From the NCBI GenBank assembly GCA_002683825.1, contig NYUD01000043.1:40636-104635 (forward strand): DNA of 64,000 nt, given 5' to 3'. A program made the position numbers and the translations under genes. Every line of letters begins with the position of its first letter. Position 1 is the stretch's first letter. Below are positions 52,577-61,628 of this stretch, in pieces. The notes beneath the pieces are model-generated. The model was not told the origin of the DNA. It made no database searches and saw only the letters and a list, made by a program, of their open reading frames with translations. The DNA comes from Planctomycetota bacterium (GTDB taxonomy: Bacteria; Planctomycetota; UBA1135; GCA-002686595).

Positions 52577-53329
52577 TTAGTGGTCCGGGGTTGGAGCGCT
52601 GCTCTGCTCGGCGAGCGAGAAGCGGTGGTAGACATCGGCGAGGGCTTCGTCGAAGGCCGTTTCCACTCTCTTGTTGGGATTCGGGTCCAGCCCGTTTCGC
52701 GAAAGCTCCTCCCATTCCTCGGGAGTGAAACTGTATTTCGAGAACACCTCGGTGAGCCGGGACCGGATCCGGCCGCGCACCGCGGCCAGACGGCGGCTGA
52801 CGGTCGCCTCCGAGAATCCCAGGGATCGGGCCACGTCGCGGCCGCTTCGGTGCTCGAAGATGCGCATGCGGTAGACCGAGAAATCGGTGAAGTCGCACTC
52901 CCGCTCGGCCCCCCGGATGGCCGCGGCAACCTTGGCGTCGAACACGGCCTGCTCGTAGGTCCGGTCGGGAGTGGGTTCGTCGTCGCAGGTGGAGAGCGCC
53001 TCGTCCAGGGGCAGGGGCTTCCTGCCCGAACCGCGCTTCTGCGCCATGCGCCGGTCGATCTCATCCCCCAGGGTGTGGCGTGCGATGGCCAGGAGCCAGG
53101 TCGAAAAGCGAGCCCCCTTGGAGGGATCGTGGCGATCGATGGCGCTCGAGAGTGCGGTCAGGGTCTCCTGGGAAAGGTCGGCCACGGTCTCCTGACCGAT
53201 CCGGCCCCGGCCCCAGCGAGCCAGCTGGGAGCGCAGAATCGGGCCGAAATTCTCCCAGAGTTCGAACCAGGCGGCTGGCTCGCGGGCCCGGAGACGGCTG
53301 ACAAAGCTGGTCGTGAGGTCGTTTAGCAC
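52577..53329 (-). CDS. ECF-type RNA polymerase sigma factor
   Basis: A 250-residue sigma-70-family factor of the group linked to Ser/Thr kinases. Region 2 appears as AWFELWENFGPILRSQLARW, DLSQETLTALSSAID, GARFSTWLLAIARHTLGDEIDRR; region 4 as SVYRMRIFEHRSGRDVARSLGFSEATVSRRLAAVRGRIRSRL. The C-terminal extension of about 60 residues is unusual for ECF factors and could be the kinase-responsive part. The GTG at 53329 is the start. The adjacent kinase may regulate it by phosphorylation, as in described STK-linked ECF groups; this is inference. Confidence 0.88.
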   Translation of the reverse strand: MLNDLTTSFVSRLRAREPAAWFELWENFGPILRSQLARWGRGRIGQETVADLSQETLTALSSAIDRHDPSKGARFSTWLLAIARHTLGDEIDRRMAQKRGSGRKPLPLDEALSTCDDEPTPDRTYEQAVFDAKVAAAIRGAERECDFTDFSVYRMRIFEHRSGRDVARSLGFSEATVSRRLAAVRGRIRSRLTEVFSKYSFTPEEWEELSRNGLDPNPNKRVETAFDEALADVYHRFSLAEQSSAPTPDH

Positions 53330-53539
53330 CGTTTTCTCGCCCCTATCGGGGGGGGTGGCAGGCAGGAGGCTCGAGGGCCTACCCCCCCATTAACCACGAA
53401 TGGCGGAGAGTATTCCGAAGTTTTTGGGAGTTGGAAGCCTTCGGGCTGCAAGGCCGGCCCCCGCTTTCCCAACAACACACTGTCCGGCCATCCCCCGCGG
53501 AGTCGGCCCCTCAAACTCGAAAGACAAGGAACAAGTGCC
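53330..53539. promoter_or_regulatory. Divergent promoter region of the sigma factor and coiled-coil genes
   Basis: 210 bp without a gene. It contains a run of eight G (53346-53353) and a run of seven C about 30 nt on, so a long G/C hairpin is possible, and ACAAGGAAC just before the start at 53540 (Shine-Dalgarno). It must hold promoters in both directions; the sigma factor may recognise one of them, but no motif can be named by eye. Confidence 0.4.
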
Positions 53540-54442
53540 ATGTTCGGCTTCATCAAAAAGACCTTCAAAGTCACCTTCATCTCCGCAATCCTGCTGGGTC
53601 TGGCCGGCGTGGGCGCCTTCGCCTTCATGGGTGAGCATCGCAGCCATGCGGTGGTTCACGAGCTTCGGGACAACCTCCTGGAAGCGATCGACGACAACAT
53701 CGCCGATCCCCAGGCGCTGCGCACACAACTGCGCGAAATGGAAGAGGAATACCCCAAGCGCATCGCCCTGGTCCGAAGCGATCTCGCCGAGCTCCAGTAC
53801 GAGATGCGTCAGCTGGAGAAGGAATCCACGGTCTCGGCGCGCGTCGTGGCCCTGGTGGACGGGGACATCGAGGTCCTCGAGACCCGGCTCGCCGTCCAGA
53901 TTCAAAGCGGTGAGATGCGCCTCGCATCGATCGTCGTGGACGAACACATCTATACGCCCGACCGGGCTCGAATCCGACTTTCCCAGATGCGCAACACGCG
54001 CCTGGCCCACGCCAACCGCGCCGCGGACGCGCGCCACGATCTGGCCTACCTGGAGAAGCAGTCGGGCCGTCTCGAGGAGCTGGCGATCAAGCTCGAGGCG
54101 GAGCGGGCCGAGTTCCAGGCGCAGATCCTGGGCCTGACCCGCCAGATCGACGCCATCGCTCGCAACGACCGGCTGATCGGCCTGCTCGAGAAGCGCAACC
54201 GCACGATCGAAGAGTGCAGCCGCTACGAGGCGGTCAGCATCGATCAGATCACCGTTCGCCTCGAGGAGATCCAGCACCGCCAGGAAGCCGAGCTCGACCT
54301 CCTCTCCAGCGCCGAGCGCGCCACGGACTACGAAGGCCTGGCCCGCATGCAGATCGCCAACGAGGACCTGGCCTTCCCGGAGGGCACGGACCTCGCCGCC
54401 CCCCACCCGCTGGACAGACAGCTCGAACTCGAGACCTACTAG
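53540..54442 (+). CDS. Membrane-anchored coiled-coil protein
   Basis: A 300-residue protein with an N-terminal membrane helix (VTFISAILLGLAGVGAFAFM) and a long helical body with heptad patterns (EYPKRIALVRSDLAELQYEMRQLEKE, YLEKQSGRLEELAIKLEAERAEFQAQI, LLEKRNRTIEECSRYEAVS). It ends in a short acidic tail. AAGGAA precedes the ATG. It diverges from the sigma factor gene, and the arrangement sigma-kinase with a divergent membrane coiled-coil protein suggests a target or partner of the signalling pair. Similar small coiled-coil proteins (PspA/Lema-like) are plausible relatives; no firm family. Confidence 0.75.
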   Translation: MFGFIKKTFKVTFISAILLGLAGVGAFAFMGEHRSHAVVHELRDNLLEAIDDNIADPQALRTQLREMEEEYPKRIALVRSDLAELQYEMRQLEKESTVSARVVALVDGDIEVLETRLAVQIQSGEMRLASIVVDEHIYTPDRARIRLSQMRNTRLAHANRAADARHDLAYLEKQSGRLEELAIKLEAERAEFQAQILGLTRQIDAIARNDRLIGLLEKRNRTIEECSRYEAVSIDQITVRLEEIQHRQEAELDLLSSAERATDYEGLARMQIANEDLAFPEGTDLAAPHPLDRQLELETY

Positions 54443-54488
54443 GAACCTCCGACGATCGCAGCTCGAATCCCGAGCCCCGAAGCCAACA

Positions 54489-54530
54489 CGGGCCGCCTTC
54501 CCGATCAGGGACGGCGGCCCGCTTTGCGTT
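54489..54530 (+). terminator. Rho-independent terminator-like hairpin
   Basis: Arms 54489-54502 and 54508-54521 form a 14-bp GC-rich stem with one mismatch around GATCA, followed by CTTTGCGTT. It lies 46 nt after the coiled-coil gene stop and 68 nt before tkt, so it probably separates the two transcripts. Confidence 0.7.
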
Positions 54531-54598
54531 CGGGAATGCTTGAGTTTCCCTCCCCGTTTTCGGACCGTAGGCACATCGACCATTCGGGGGTTTGATCC

Positions 54599-56614
54599 AT
54601 GCCTATGAGCCAACTTTCTACACTCGAAGCGCTGGCCATCAACACGGTGCGCACGCTCTCCATCGACGCCATCGAACGCGCAAATTCGGGGCATCCGGGC
54701 CTGCCCCTGGGAGCGGCGCCGATGGCCTATGCGCTGTGGCAAAACCACCTGCGCTTCGATCCGACGGCTCCGGATTGGGCCGACAGGGACCGCTTCGTCC
54801 TGTCGGCGGGACACGGCAGCATGCTCCTGTACAGCCTCTTGCACCTGTACGGCTACGACCTGGCTCTGGAAGAGATTCAGCGCTTCCGCCAGTGGCGCTC
54901 GAAGACCCCAGGACACCCCGAATTCGGATTGACGCCGGGTGTGGAGGCGACGACCGGTCCCCTGGCACAGGGTTCCGCCAACGCCGTGGGCATGGCGATC
55001 GCCGAGCGCTTCCTCGCGCAGAACTTCAACCGGCCGGACTACGAGGTCGTCGATCACCGCACCTTCGCCCTGGTTTCCGACGGCGACCTCATGGAGGGTC
55101 TCTCGGCCGAAGCGGCTTCGCTTGCGGGGCACCTGGGGCTCGGGAAACTGATCTATCTCTACGACTCGAACGACGTCTCGCTCGACGGGCCGCTGTCGCT
55201 GAGCTTCAGCGAGGATGTCGCCAAGCGCTACGAAGCCCACGGCTGGCACGTCCAGCACGTGGCCGATGGCGACCATGACCTTGTCGGACTGGACCAGGCC
55301 ATCGAAAGCGCGATCGCCGAGGAGTCCAGGCCGAGCCTGATCATCGTGAAAACGACCATCGGTTTCGGTTCCCCCAACAAGGGGGGCAGCTCTGCCAGCC
55401 ACGGTGCGCCCCTTGGAAAGGACGAGGTCGCTCTGACCAAGAAGGCCCTCGGCTGGAAGGGCAGCGGCGAGTTCCAGATCCCCAGGGAAGCGCGCGAGCA
55501 CTTCCACGTCGCCCGCGAGCGCGGCAAGAACCTGCACGGGCGCTGGAAGTCACGCTGGCAGGACTACAAGACGGCCCACCCCGCGCTTTCGAAGCAGCTG
55601 GAACAGGCCCTGGCCGGGGATTTGCCCGAGGGTTGGGATGCGGATCTGCCGCACTTCGAGGCCGGGACCAAGGTCGCGACACGCGCCTCCGGCGGCAAGA
55701 TTCTGAATGCCCTGGCCGAAAACATCCCCTGGCTGGTCGGGGGCGACGCGGACCTCAGCTGCTCGACGAAGACGCTGCTCGCGAACAAGGGAGACTTTGA
55801 CGGGCGCGGCGGAAACGGGCGCAACATCCGCTTCGGCATCCGCGAACACGCCATGGGCGCCATCGCCAACGGCATGGCCTACCACGGAGGGGTGCGCACG
55901 TTCACGGGCACGTTCTTCGTGTTTTCCGACTACATGCGCCCGGCCATACGCCTGGCGGCGATGAACCACCTGCCGGTCTGCTTCGTGTTCACGCACGACT
56001 CCATCGCCGTGGGCGAGGATGGGCCGACCCACCAGCCGGTCGAACACCTGATGAGCCTGCGCGCCATGCCCGGGCTCGTCGTCCTGCGCCCCTGTGAAGC
56101 CAACGAGGTGCTCGCGGCGTGGCGCCTGGCTCTTTCCGAGAAGGAGCGGCCGGTCGCGCTCGTGCTTTCGCGTCAAGGCCTGCCGACGCTGGAGGATCCG
56201 TCCGTCGAACGCGCCGATTCGTTGCGTCGCGGCGCCTATGTCCTGCGGGATCCGGAAGGGGTCGCGGTCAAGTCCGTCCTGATCGCGACCGGCGCCGAGG
56301 TGCACCTCGCCCTGGAGGCGCAAAAGGAACTGGCGTCGATGGGCATCGGCGCGCGCGTGGTTTCGATGCCCTCCTGGGAACTGTTCGAGGAACAGGGATC
56401 CGACTACCACGACAGCGTGCTCCCGCCGGACATCGGCGCGCGCGTATCCATCGAGGCCGGCGTGACCCTGGGCTGGCAGCGCTGGATCGGTCGCGATGGA
56501 GTCGCGGTTGGACTGGATCGCTTCGGGGCTTCCGCCCCCGGTGATCTCGTGCTCGAACAGCTGGGCTTCACCACCGAGCGAGTCGTGCGGACGGTGCAGA
56601 CCCTGCTCGGCTAG
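54599..56614 (+). CDS. tkt: Transketolase
   Basis: Thiamine diphosphate enzyme of the pentose phosphate pathway (671 residues). Motifs: [56 protein letters not shown], the ThDP motif [18 protein letters not shown] (GDGxxxEG-type) with [14 protein letters not shown], and [22 protein letters not shown] small N-terminal start [23 protein letters not shown]. It can feed xylulose 5-phosphate from xylAB into central metabolism. Stop shared as CTAG with the convergent dapD gene. Confidence 0.96.
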   Translation: MPMSQLSTLEALAINTVRTLSIDAIERANSGHPGLPLGAAPMAYALWQNHLRFDPTAPDWADRDRFVLSAGHGSMLLYSLLHLYGYDLALEEIQRFRQWRSKTPGHPEFGLTPGVEATTGPLAQGSANAVGMAIAERFLAQNFNRPDYEVVDHRTFALVSDGDLMEGLSAEAASLAGHLGLGKLIYLYDSNDVSLDGPLSLSFSEDVAKRYEAHGWHVQHVADGDHDLVGLDQAIESAIAEESRPSLIIVKTTIGFGSPNKGGSSASHGAPLGKDEVALTKKALGWKGSGEFQIPREAREHFHVARERGKNLHGRWKSRWQDYKTAHPALSKQLEQALAGDLPEGWDADLPHFEAGTKVATRASGGKILNALAENIPWLVGGDADLSCSTKTLLANKGDFDGRGGNGRNIRFGIREHAMGAIANGMAYHGGVRTFTGTFFVFSDYMRPAIRLAAMNHLPVCFVFTHDSIAVGEDGPTHQPVEHLMSLRAMPGLVVLRPCEANEVLAAWRLALSEKERPVALVLSRQGLPTLEDPSVERADSLRRGAYVLRDPEGVAVKSVLIATGAEVHLALEAQKELASMGIGARVVSMPSWELFEEQGSDYHDSVLPPDIGARVSIEAGVTLGWQRWIGRDGVAVGLDRFGASAPGDLVLEQLGFTTERVVRTVQTLLG

Positions 56615-57393
56615 CGCAGCGCCTCTTCCAGCGCCGTCTTTGCGTCGGTTCGGGCGTCGCGATACTTCACGATCAAACAGCAGCCTTGGCTGAGGCCCTG
56701 GGCGCGCGCAAAGTCCCCCCCCGCGGGCTTCGAGCCGGGTATGACGACCGCGCCCGGCGGGATCTCCAGCGCCCGCCCCTCGCCCGCCCGCCGCTCGCAC
56801 TCGTGCACGAGATCGAACAGCCGTGTCGATGCGCTCAACACCACTCCGGCGGCCAACACCGCGCGTTCACGCACCACGACCCCTTCAAAAACACCGGCCT
56901 GCCCGCCGATCGTGCAGCCGTCCTCGACGATGACCGGGATCGACCCGACGGGTTCGAGCACACCGCCGATCTGTGCTCCGGCGGAAAGATGCACCCCGGC
57001 TCCGATCTGCGCGCACGACCCGACCAGGGCGTGGCTGTCGATCATGGTTCCCGGACCGACCCAGGCGCCGATGTTGACGTAGCACGGCGGCATCAAGACG
57101 CAGCCCTCAGCGACGTGAGCGCCGCGCCGCACGGACGATCCTCCGGGAACGAAGCGCACACCGCTCTCGGCCCGGAAACGGCGCACGGTCAGGATCTCCT
57201 TGTCGATGAAGGGCCAGAATTCACGGGCCTCGGGGCGCCCCATCTCCACCACCGGAGAATCGGCGAAGAGCTCGAGAATGGCTTCCTTGACCCAGCCGTG
57301 GACCGTCCAGCCTCCGTCCGCCTGGCGCTCCGCCACGCGGATTTCACCGCTTTCCAACCCCTCGAGAAGGTCCGCACCCCTCAGGCCAGCCAT
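56611..57393 (-). CDS. dapD: 2,3,4,5-tetrahydropyridine-2,6-dicarboxylate N-succinyltransferase
   Basis: A 260-residue left-handed beta-helix enzyme of lysine and diaminopimelate synthesis. The helical N-terminus ([19 protein letters not shown]) is followed by hexapeptide repeats containing [61 protein letters not shown], close to the DapD active-site signature, and [21 protein letters not shown]. Slightly shorter than E. coli DapD. Acyl donor (succinyl or acetyl) cannot be told from the sequence. No other dap gene is near. Confidence 0.92.
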   Translation of the reverse strand: MAGLRGADLLEGLESGEIRVAERQADGGWTVHGWVKEAILELFADSPVVEMGRPEAREFWPFIDKEILTVRRFRAESGVRFVPGGSSVRRGAHVAEGCVLMPPCYVNIGAWVGPGTMIDSHALVGSCAQIGAGVHLSAGAQIGGVLEPVGSIPVIVEDGCTIGGQAGVFEGVVVRERAVLAAGVVLSASTRLFDLVHECERRAGEGRALEIPPGAVVIPGSKPAGGDFARAQGLSQGCCLIVKYRDARTDAKTALEEALR

Positions 57394-57545
57394 GCTCGCG
57401 ACATCCTTGCGCTTCCTTTGCTCCGCGCGGCCCCAGGACTAACAAACTCCTTGCAAGATCGTGGGTCACGGAAGCCGTCGAGGCCGTAGTCTAGTGCGCG
57501 AACACGCCGTGTTCTCCATTCGACCCGTTCCGAATTTCACGACCC

Positions 57546-57842
57546 ATGAAGTACCTCATCGCCCTCATTCTCGGACTCGGCTCCGTCACGGCCCTCTCGT
57601 GCATGGGCACGCAGTCCGCCGACGCCACCGCCACCAGAACCATGATCGTCAGCGTCTCCGGCATGACATGAGGCGCCCGGTGCCCACCTCAGGTGCAGGC
57701 TGCACTTGAAACGGTCGACGGGGTCGAAGACGTCGAAATCGATTACTCGAAGAAAACGGCGACGGTCACCTGCAAGGCGGGGACGAAGGCCAAGGATCTG
57801 ATCACGGCTCTCGAGGACGGCGGCTACGGAGGCTCCATCTAG
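57546..57842 (+). CDS. Exported heavy-metal-associated (HMA) selenoprotein, Sec at residue 42
   Basis: Read with the TGA at 57669-57671 as selenocysteine, this is a 98-residue protein: signal MKYLIALILGLGSVTALSC (possible lipoprotein Cys19), then an HMA domain from about 33 to 98. VSVSGMT-Sec-GARCPPQV stands where MerP/CopZ-type proteins have GMTCxxC, and the rest (ALETVDGVEDVEIDYSKKTATV, KAKDLITALEDGGYGGSI) follows the HMA fold to its usual end. The frame runs 57 codons past the TGA before TAG at 57840. A candidate bSECIS hairpin is at 57689-57709. Likely binds or reduces a soft metal, or acts in redox chemistry, in the periplasm. A nonsense mutation of TGC or TGT is the alternative, less likely given the exact site and the hairpin. 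Confidence 0.8.
57689..57709 (+). promoter_or_regulatory. Candidate bacterial SECIS element
   Basis: TCAGGTGCA and TGCACTTGA (57689-57697, 57701-57709) make a 9-bp stem with one G-U pair and the loop GGC. The loop begins 26 nt after the TGA, and its first base is G. bSECIS elements are described as short hairpins about 16-37 nt downstream with a G among the first two loop bases, read by SelB; all conditions fit. Confidence 0.7.
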
Positions 57843-57870
57843 CCCCTTCCCGACCGCACCCGAAGTCCCG

Positions 57871-57906
57871 GGCGGGCGGAATGCGCAGAGGCGCGTTCCG
57901 CCCGCC
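57871..57906. terminator. Hairpin between convergent genes
   Basis: 57871-57886 and 57891-57906 form a 16-bp stem with one G-U pair and the loop AGAG. It lies 28 nt after the selenoprotein stop and 32 nt from the stop of the convergent metallopeptidase gene. Tail T-tracts are weak on both strands (GGCGTTTGT on plus), so terminator function is likely but not strong. Confidence 0.6.
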
Positions 57907-57938
57907 TGGCGTTTGTCAGGAGAGTTTCCGGGACGGAC

Positions 57939-60746
57939 TCAGCGGCCGCTGACCACGTACACCGATTCGAGTGCCTTGTCGATCCTGGCGCTCGCGTCGG
58001 CCAGGTGGGCCGAGGAGTAGTCGTCCAGACCCGTGTCACCGCGCTCTTCGATCGCCTTCTGGATGCTGCGTAGCCTGGCGACCGCCAGGTTGGCGATGGT
58101 GCGCATCGAGGCGCTCGAACCGTCGCGCGGCAGCGACAGGTCGATCAAACGCTCGAGGTGCTCGCGCTGCAGGTTGCGCCGCAGGCTCGAGATCATCGGC
58201 TGCTTGACGGTGTATCTGCCGGTCTTCTCGCTCAACTCGCTCCAGATCGCATCGCTGACCTCGGAGAAGAGCTCGACCACGGTCAGGGTCTCCTCCTCGT
58301 CCCGGGTCCGGAACTCGTTGTCATAGATCCGACGCAAGCGCGTCGGACTGAGAAGTAGCGTCAGCGCGGTCGCTTGCACGCCCGCCACACGATCGTGAAC
58401 CTCGTAGGAGGGATCGTCGAGGATCGCTTCATAGCCCGGAGCGTCCGGCCAGTACTGGACACCCAGCTTGTGAAGCAGCTCGGGGTTCAGCCCGAAGGCC
58501 TCGTCCTCGAAGGCGTTTTCGATGACGAAGGCCAGCGCGCGGCGTTGCTTTTCGACCTCGACGTTCTCGATCGGGTCGCGACCGTCCGGATCGCCCTTGT
58601 AGTCCCAATGGACGTAGGACCCACCGATCCAGCGTTGAGCCACGATCATGGTCATGAAATGGTTGGAGAGCAGGGACTCGAAGCGATCGCGCGCCTTGCG
58701 CCAGGGTTGGCCGTCCTTGACGAGCTCATCGACGATTTTTTCGCGCAGCTCGCGAACGATGCGCATGCGCGACTCGGCGAAGTTCAGCGGATCCGCACCC
58801 ATGTCCCAGACCTGAGCCCGGGGGTCGGGGCCGATGGTCGCGATGTCATTCAGGAAGATGTGGTCCCCATCACTGACTTGCGCCAGCACCTTCTCGCGGT
58901 CCTTCTCCGGACCGTAGCCGAAGGCGATGGCCCACTCGTCGTAGGGACCGACACCCGCAGTGGCGTAGTCCCCCTGGACCTCTCCGTCATCCTTGTTGAT
59001 GTTGACGCCCGCGTATTCCATCACCGAGGCGATGAAGGGCTTGCCTTTCATCTCTTCGGAGTTGATCTCGGCCAGCGTACGGATCGTCGAGGCGCCGAAG
59101 TTGTGTTGAAGCCCCATCGTGTGGCCCACCTCGTGGGCCGCGATGTAGCGGATCATGCCGCCGATGAAGGCTTCCGGCAGTCCGTCGAGGAGCGGGGGGC
59201 CTTCCTTCTCTTCGCCTTCTTCGGCCTCTTCATCGTCCTCGTCCAGCATGCCCGCTTCGAATGCGGACGCCAGGAGCGAGACGTTGAGCGCGAGATGATC
59301 GCCGATGCGGCATTCGCCGCCGGATTGTCCGGTCACCCGGCCGCTCGCCAGGAGCGCCTTCTGCGTTCCGGGATCGTTGACGGCTTCCACGGTGCGCTCC
59401 GCCGGTGTCATCTCGGCCAGTTGCGCACGGCGCGCTTCGATCAGACGACCGCGTTCGGCGGCCGGAGCCAGGCGGATGCGCGGATCCCACTGGGGGTGCT
59501 CGTCGAGCCACTGCAGGGTCTCGGGATGCATGCCCTGAACCGCGAAGTCACCCGAGAGGTTTTCCAGCATGCCGCGTACCGAGCTCAGGAGCCCCATGTG
59601 CCACACGACGTCGGCGTCGAGAATCTCGCCAGTGCGCGGATCCCAGCGGCTGGGGCCGATGGCATAGGCCTGGGTCGAGGTATTCCAGCGGAAGAAGTTG
59701 TAACGCGCGTCCTCGGGGTCGATGTCCATGTAGGCACCGGTGGTCGCGTCCTGCTGGTAGACCTCGACCGCATCGACGATGCCGATTTTCTTGAAGGCCT
59801 CGTTCCAGGACAGGATGCCGTCGCGCACGTGGCGGCGATAGCGGATCGGCGTCGTGTGCTCGATGTACCACACGATCGGCCTCTTGGGCGGCGAGAGGTG
59901 CAGGGACTTGTCCGCCTTCTCGAGGTGCCAACGCGTGATGTAGCGCGTATAGGGATCCTGTGACTCCGGCTCTCCGAGTTCGCGGTAGTACACGTTGAAG
60001 AACCCGACGCGGTTGTCGGCTTCGCGCGGTTTGAAGTCCGGGTTCTTCTTCAGGGTCCGCAGCGAGTAATGCAGGGAAACCAGTCGTCCGGCTCGGTTGG
60101 GAACGGTGTAGGCCACCTCGACGTTCTCGGGGAAAGCCTTCGCCTTGTCGAGCGTCGCCAGATGGGTCTGAGCGCCCACGACGCTGGGACCGTAGCCGGA
60201 GTGAGCGCCGAAGAACTTCTCGTGCTTTCCGATGAAGAGATCCTTGAGGTCGATGACCGGCTTGCCGGCGGACATGGAAACGATGGCAACGTCCAGAATG
60301 ACGCGATCGGTGTAGAGTTCCTTGACGGAATCCTTCGACGGCGCGTCGCCGTGGGAGCGGGCGAGGAAGTTCGGCTCGATCAGCGCCAGGCGCTTGCCGA
60401 AACGCTTCCACTTGGCATAGGTCGAGCCGCCCATCACGCCGGCTTCCTCATCGCCGGAGGCCACGGTCGTGGCGATCATGATGAGCTCTTTCTCGAAGCC
60501 GGAGGGCAGGACCGCGAAGAGGCGGCCGTCCTTCTTGTCCGCGTAGAGCGTGTACATGCTCGCCCTGCCGTCGACGGTGGTAACGACCCGCTTCGTCCCT
60601 TCGGTCACCTCTTTGAACGGTGGAAAGTCGGGCTTTTTCGCCGCGGCAGCCTGGGACGGGGGCGCGACGGCCTGGGCGGCGGCCACGGGGCCCAGCACGG
60701 CCAGGGCGAGACCGAGGCTCATCTTGAGAGAGCGCTTCCGGATCAT
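57939..60746 (-). CDS. Exported zinc metalloprotease, metzincin type (DUF5117/DUF4953-like)
   Basis: A 935-residue protein with signal SLGLALAVLGPVAAAQA. The protease core has the extended zinc motif HEVGHTMGLQHNF (HExxHxxGLxHN), downstream SVMEYAG with the Met-turn-like Met, and DEWAIAFGYG. Preceding N-terminal domain is beta-rich (FAVLPSGFEKELIMIATTVASG), with an acidic linker DEDDEEAEEGEEKEG before the protease motif. This is the layout of DUF5117-DUF5118-DUF4953 secreted peptidases common in Planctomycetota, Acidobacteriota and Bacteroidota. The ATG at 60746 is preferred since AGGAG lies 9 nt upstream; an ATG 21 nt earlier has no SD. Substrate unknown. Confidence 0.88.
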   Translation of the reverse strand: MIRKRSLKMSLGLALAVLGPVAAAQAVAPPSQAAAAKKPDFPPFKEVTEGTKRVVTTVDGRASMYTLYADKKDGRLFAVLPSGFEKELIMIATTVASGDEEAGVMGGSTYAKWKRFGKRLALIEPNFLARSHGDAPSKDSVKELYTDRVILDVAIVSMSAGKPVIDLKDLFIGKHEKFFGAHSGYGPSVVGAQTHLATLDKAKAFPENVEVAYTVPNRAGRLVSLHYSLRTLKKNPDFKPREADNRVGFFNVYYRELGEPESQDPYTRYITRWHLEKADKSLHLSPPKRPIVWYIEHTTPIRYRRHVRDGILSWNEAFKKIGIVDAVEVYQQDATTGAYMDIDPEDARYNFFRWNTSTQAYAIGPSRWDPRTGEILDADVVWHMGLLSSVRGMLENLSGDFAVQGMHPETLQWLDEHPQWDPRIRLAPAAERGRLIEARRAQLAEMTPAERTVEAVNDPGTQKALLASGRVTGQSGGECRIGDHLALNVSLLASAFEAGMLDEDDEEAEEGEEKEGPPLLDGLPEAFIGGMIRYIAAHEVGHTMGLQHNFGASTIRTLAEINSEEMKGKPFIASVMEYAGVNINKDDGEVQGDYATAGVGPYDEWAIAFGYGPEKDREKVLAQVSDGDHIFLNDIATIGPDPRAQVWDMGADPLNFAESRMRIVRELREKIVDELVKDGQPWRKARDRFESLLSNHFMTMIVAQRWIGGSYVHWDYKGDPDGRDPIENVEVEKQRRALAFVIENAFEDEAFGLNPELLHKLGVQYWPDAPGYEAILDDPSYEVHDRVAGVQATALTLLLSPTRLRRIYDNEFRTRDEEETLTVVELFSEVSDAIWSELSEKTGRYTVKQPMISSLRRNLQREHLERLIDLSLPRDGSSASMRTIANLAVARLRSIQKAIEERGDTGLDDYSSAHLADASARIDKALESVYVVSGR

Positions 60747-60875
60747 TCGATTCAACTCCTCTTGCAACTTCTTCGGGACGGTGGGGGAACGCGCCTATAC
60801 CCTAGCATTCCGGGCGGTCGCGCTGGAATCTCCGCGCGCGGCGGCAGTTCCGATGAACTCGAAATCCCGATTGCG

Positions 60876-61628
60876 TTGAAGAGCGACGAACATCTCCAGG
60901 CGACCTCCGCGCCCACATCGGGGGGCTCGGGCGAAGCCGAGCTCGTTTTGAAACTGTTCGAGGCACTCGGAGCCGAGGTCGTGGTCGAGGCCGCGCCTCC
61001 CTTCGCCGATCTCGAGATGCTGCTTCCCGCCGAACGGGAGCCGGTCCAGAAGGCGGTGGAGAAGCGTGTGCGGGAATTCGCCACCGGCCGGGTCCTCGCC
61101 CGGCGCGCCCTGCAACGGCTGGGCTTTCCGGAGGCTCCGCTCCGGGTCGGCCCGGGGCGAGCGCCGCTCTGGCCCGAGGGCGCGGTGGGCACCATCGCCC
61201 ACACGGCCGGGCTGTGCGTGGCCGTTTGTACAACGCTCGATCGAGTCCGCTCCGTCGGCCTCGACCTCGAGTGCGAGCTCGAACTCAAGGAGGGACTGGC
61301 CGAGAGAATCCTCCTGCAGGAGGAGCGGACGACTCGAGGCGCGCGGCCGGCGCTGCACTATTTCTGTGCGAAGGAGGCGGTCTACAAGTGTCAGTACCCC
61401 TTGAGCGAACGCTTCCTCGAGTTCCACGATGTGTGTGTGGAGTTTGCGCAGGACCGTGAGAGCTTCACGGCGAACATCCTCGAAGAGCCCGACAGCTCGC
61501 CCTGGAAACGGATCCACGGCCGAGTCGTGACGACCGCCGATCACGTGCTTGCGGCCGCGGCTCTCGTTTCAGAAGGCGGGATTTCGCACCGGCAGGACGG
61601 CGCCGATTCCCTCGAGCCAGTCGAATAG
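60876..61628 (+). CDS. 4'-phosphopantetheinyl transferase superfamily protein (Sfp/EntD-like)
   Basis: About 250 residues. Transfers phosphopantetheine from CoA to carrier proteins. Motifs: the substrate/Mg region RSVGLDLECELE (xGxDxE), FCAKEAVYKCQYP (WxxKEAxxK), and an upstream GTIAHTAGLCVAVCT that corresponds to the SxSHxxG motif, plus RALQRLGFPEAPL. The TTG at 60876 is the only plausible start near the expected N-terminus; no Shine-Dalgarno is seen, and the frame is open further upstream, so the start is uncertain. It is divergent from the metalloprotease gene, and its last 60 nt overlap the convergent sulfatase gene. Confidence 0.82.
   Translation: MKSDEHLQATSAPTSGGSGEAELVLKLFEALGAEVVVEAAPPFADLEMLLPAEREPVQKAVEKRVREFATGRVLARRALQRLGFPEAPLRVGPGRAPLWPEGAVGTIAHTAGLCVAVCTTLDRVRSVGLDLECELELKEGLAERILLQEERTTRGARPALHYFCAKEAVYKCQYPLSERFLEFHDVCVEFAQDRESFTANILEEPDSSPWKRIHGRVVTTADHVLAAAALVSEGGISHRQDGADSLEPVE

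Noticed and set aside
51407..53326. A 639-codon plus-strand frame opposite the kinase and sigma genes
   Set aside because: The kinase and sigma motifs on the minus strand are complete; this frame has no domain and arises from codon-position GC bias.
57669..57671. Reading the TGA as an ordinary stop, giving a 41-residue peptide or a pseudogene
   Set aside because: The HMA fold continues in frame, the TGA replaces the metal Cys, and a SECIS-like hairpin follows. Kept as the alternative explanation.
58374..59963. A 529-codon plus-strand frame inside the metalloprotease gene
   Set aside because: Composition is typical of an antisense shadow; HExxHxxGLxHN is on the other strand.
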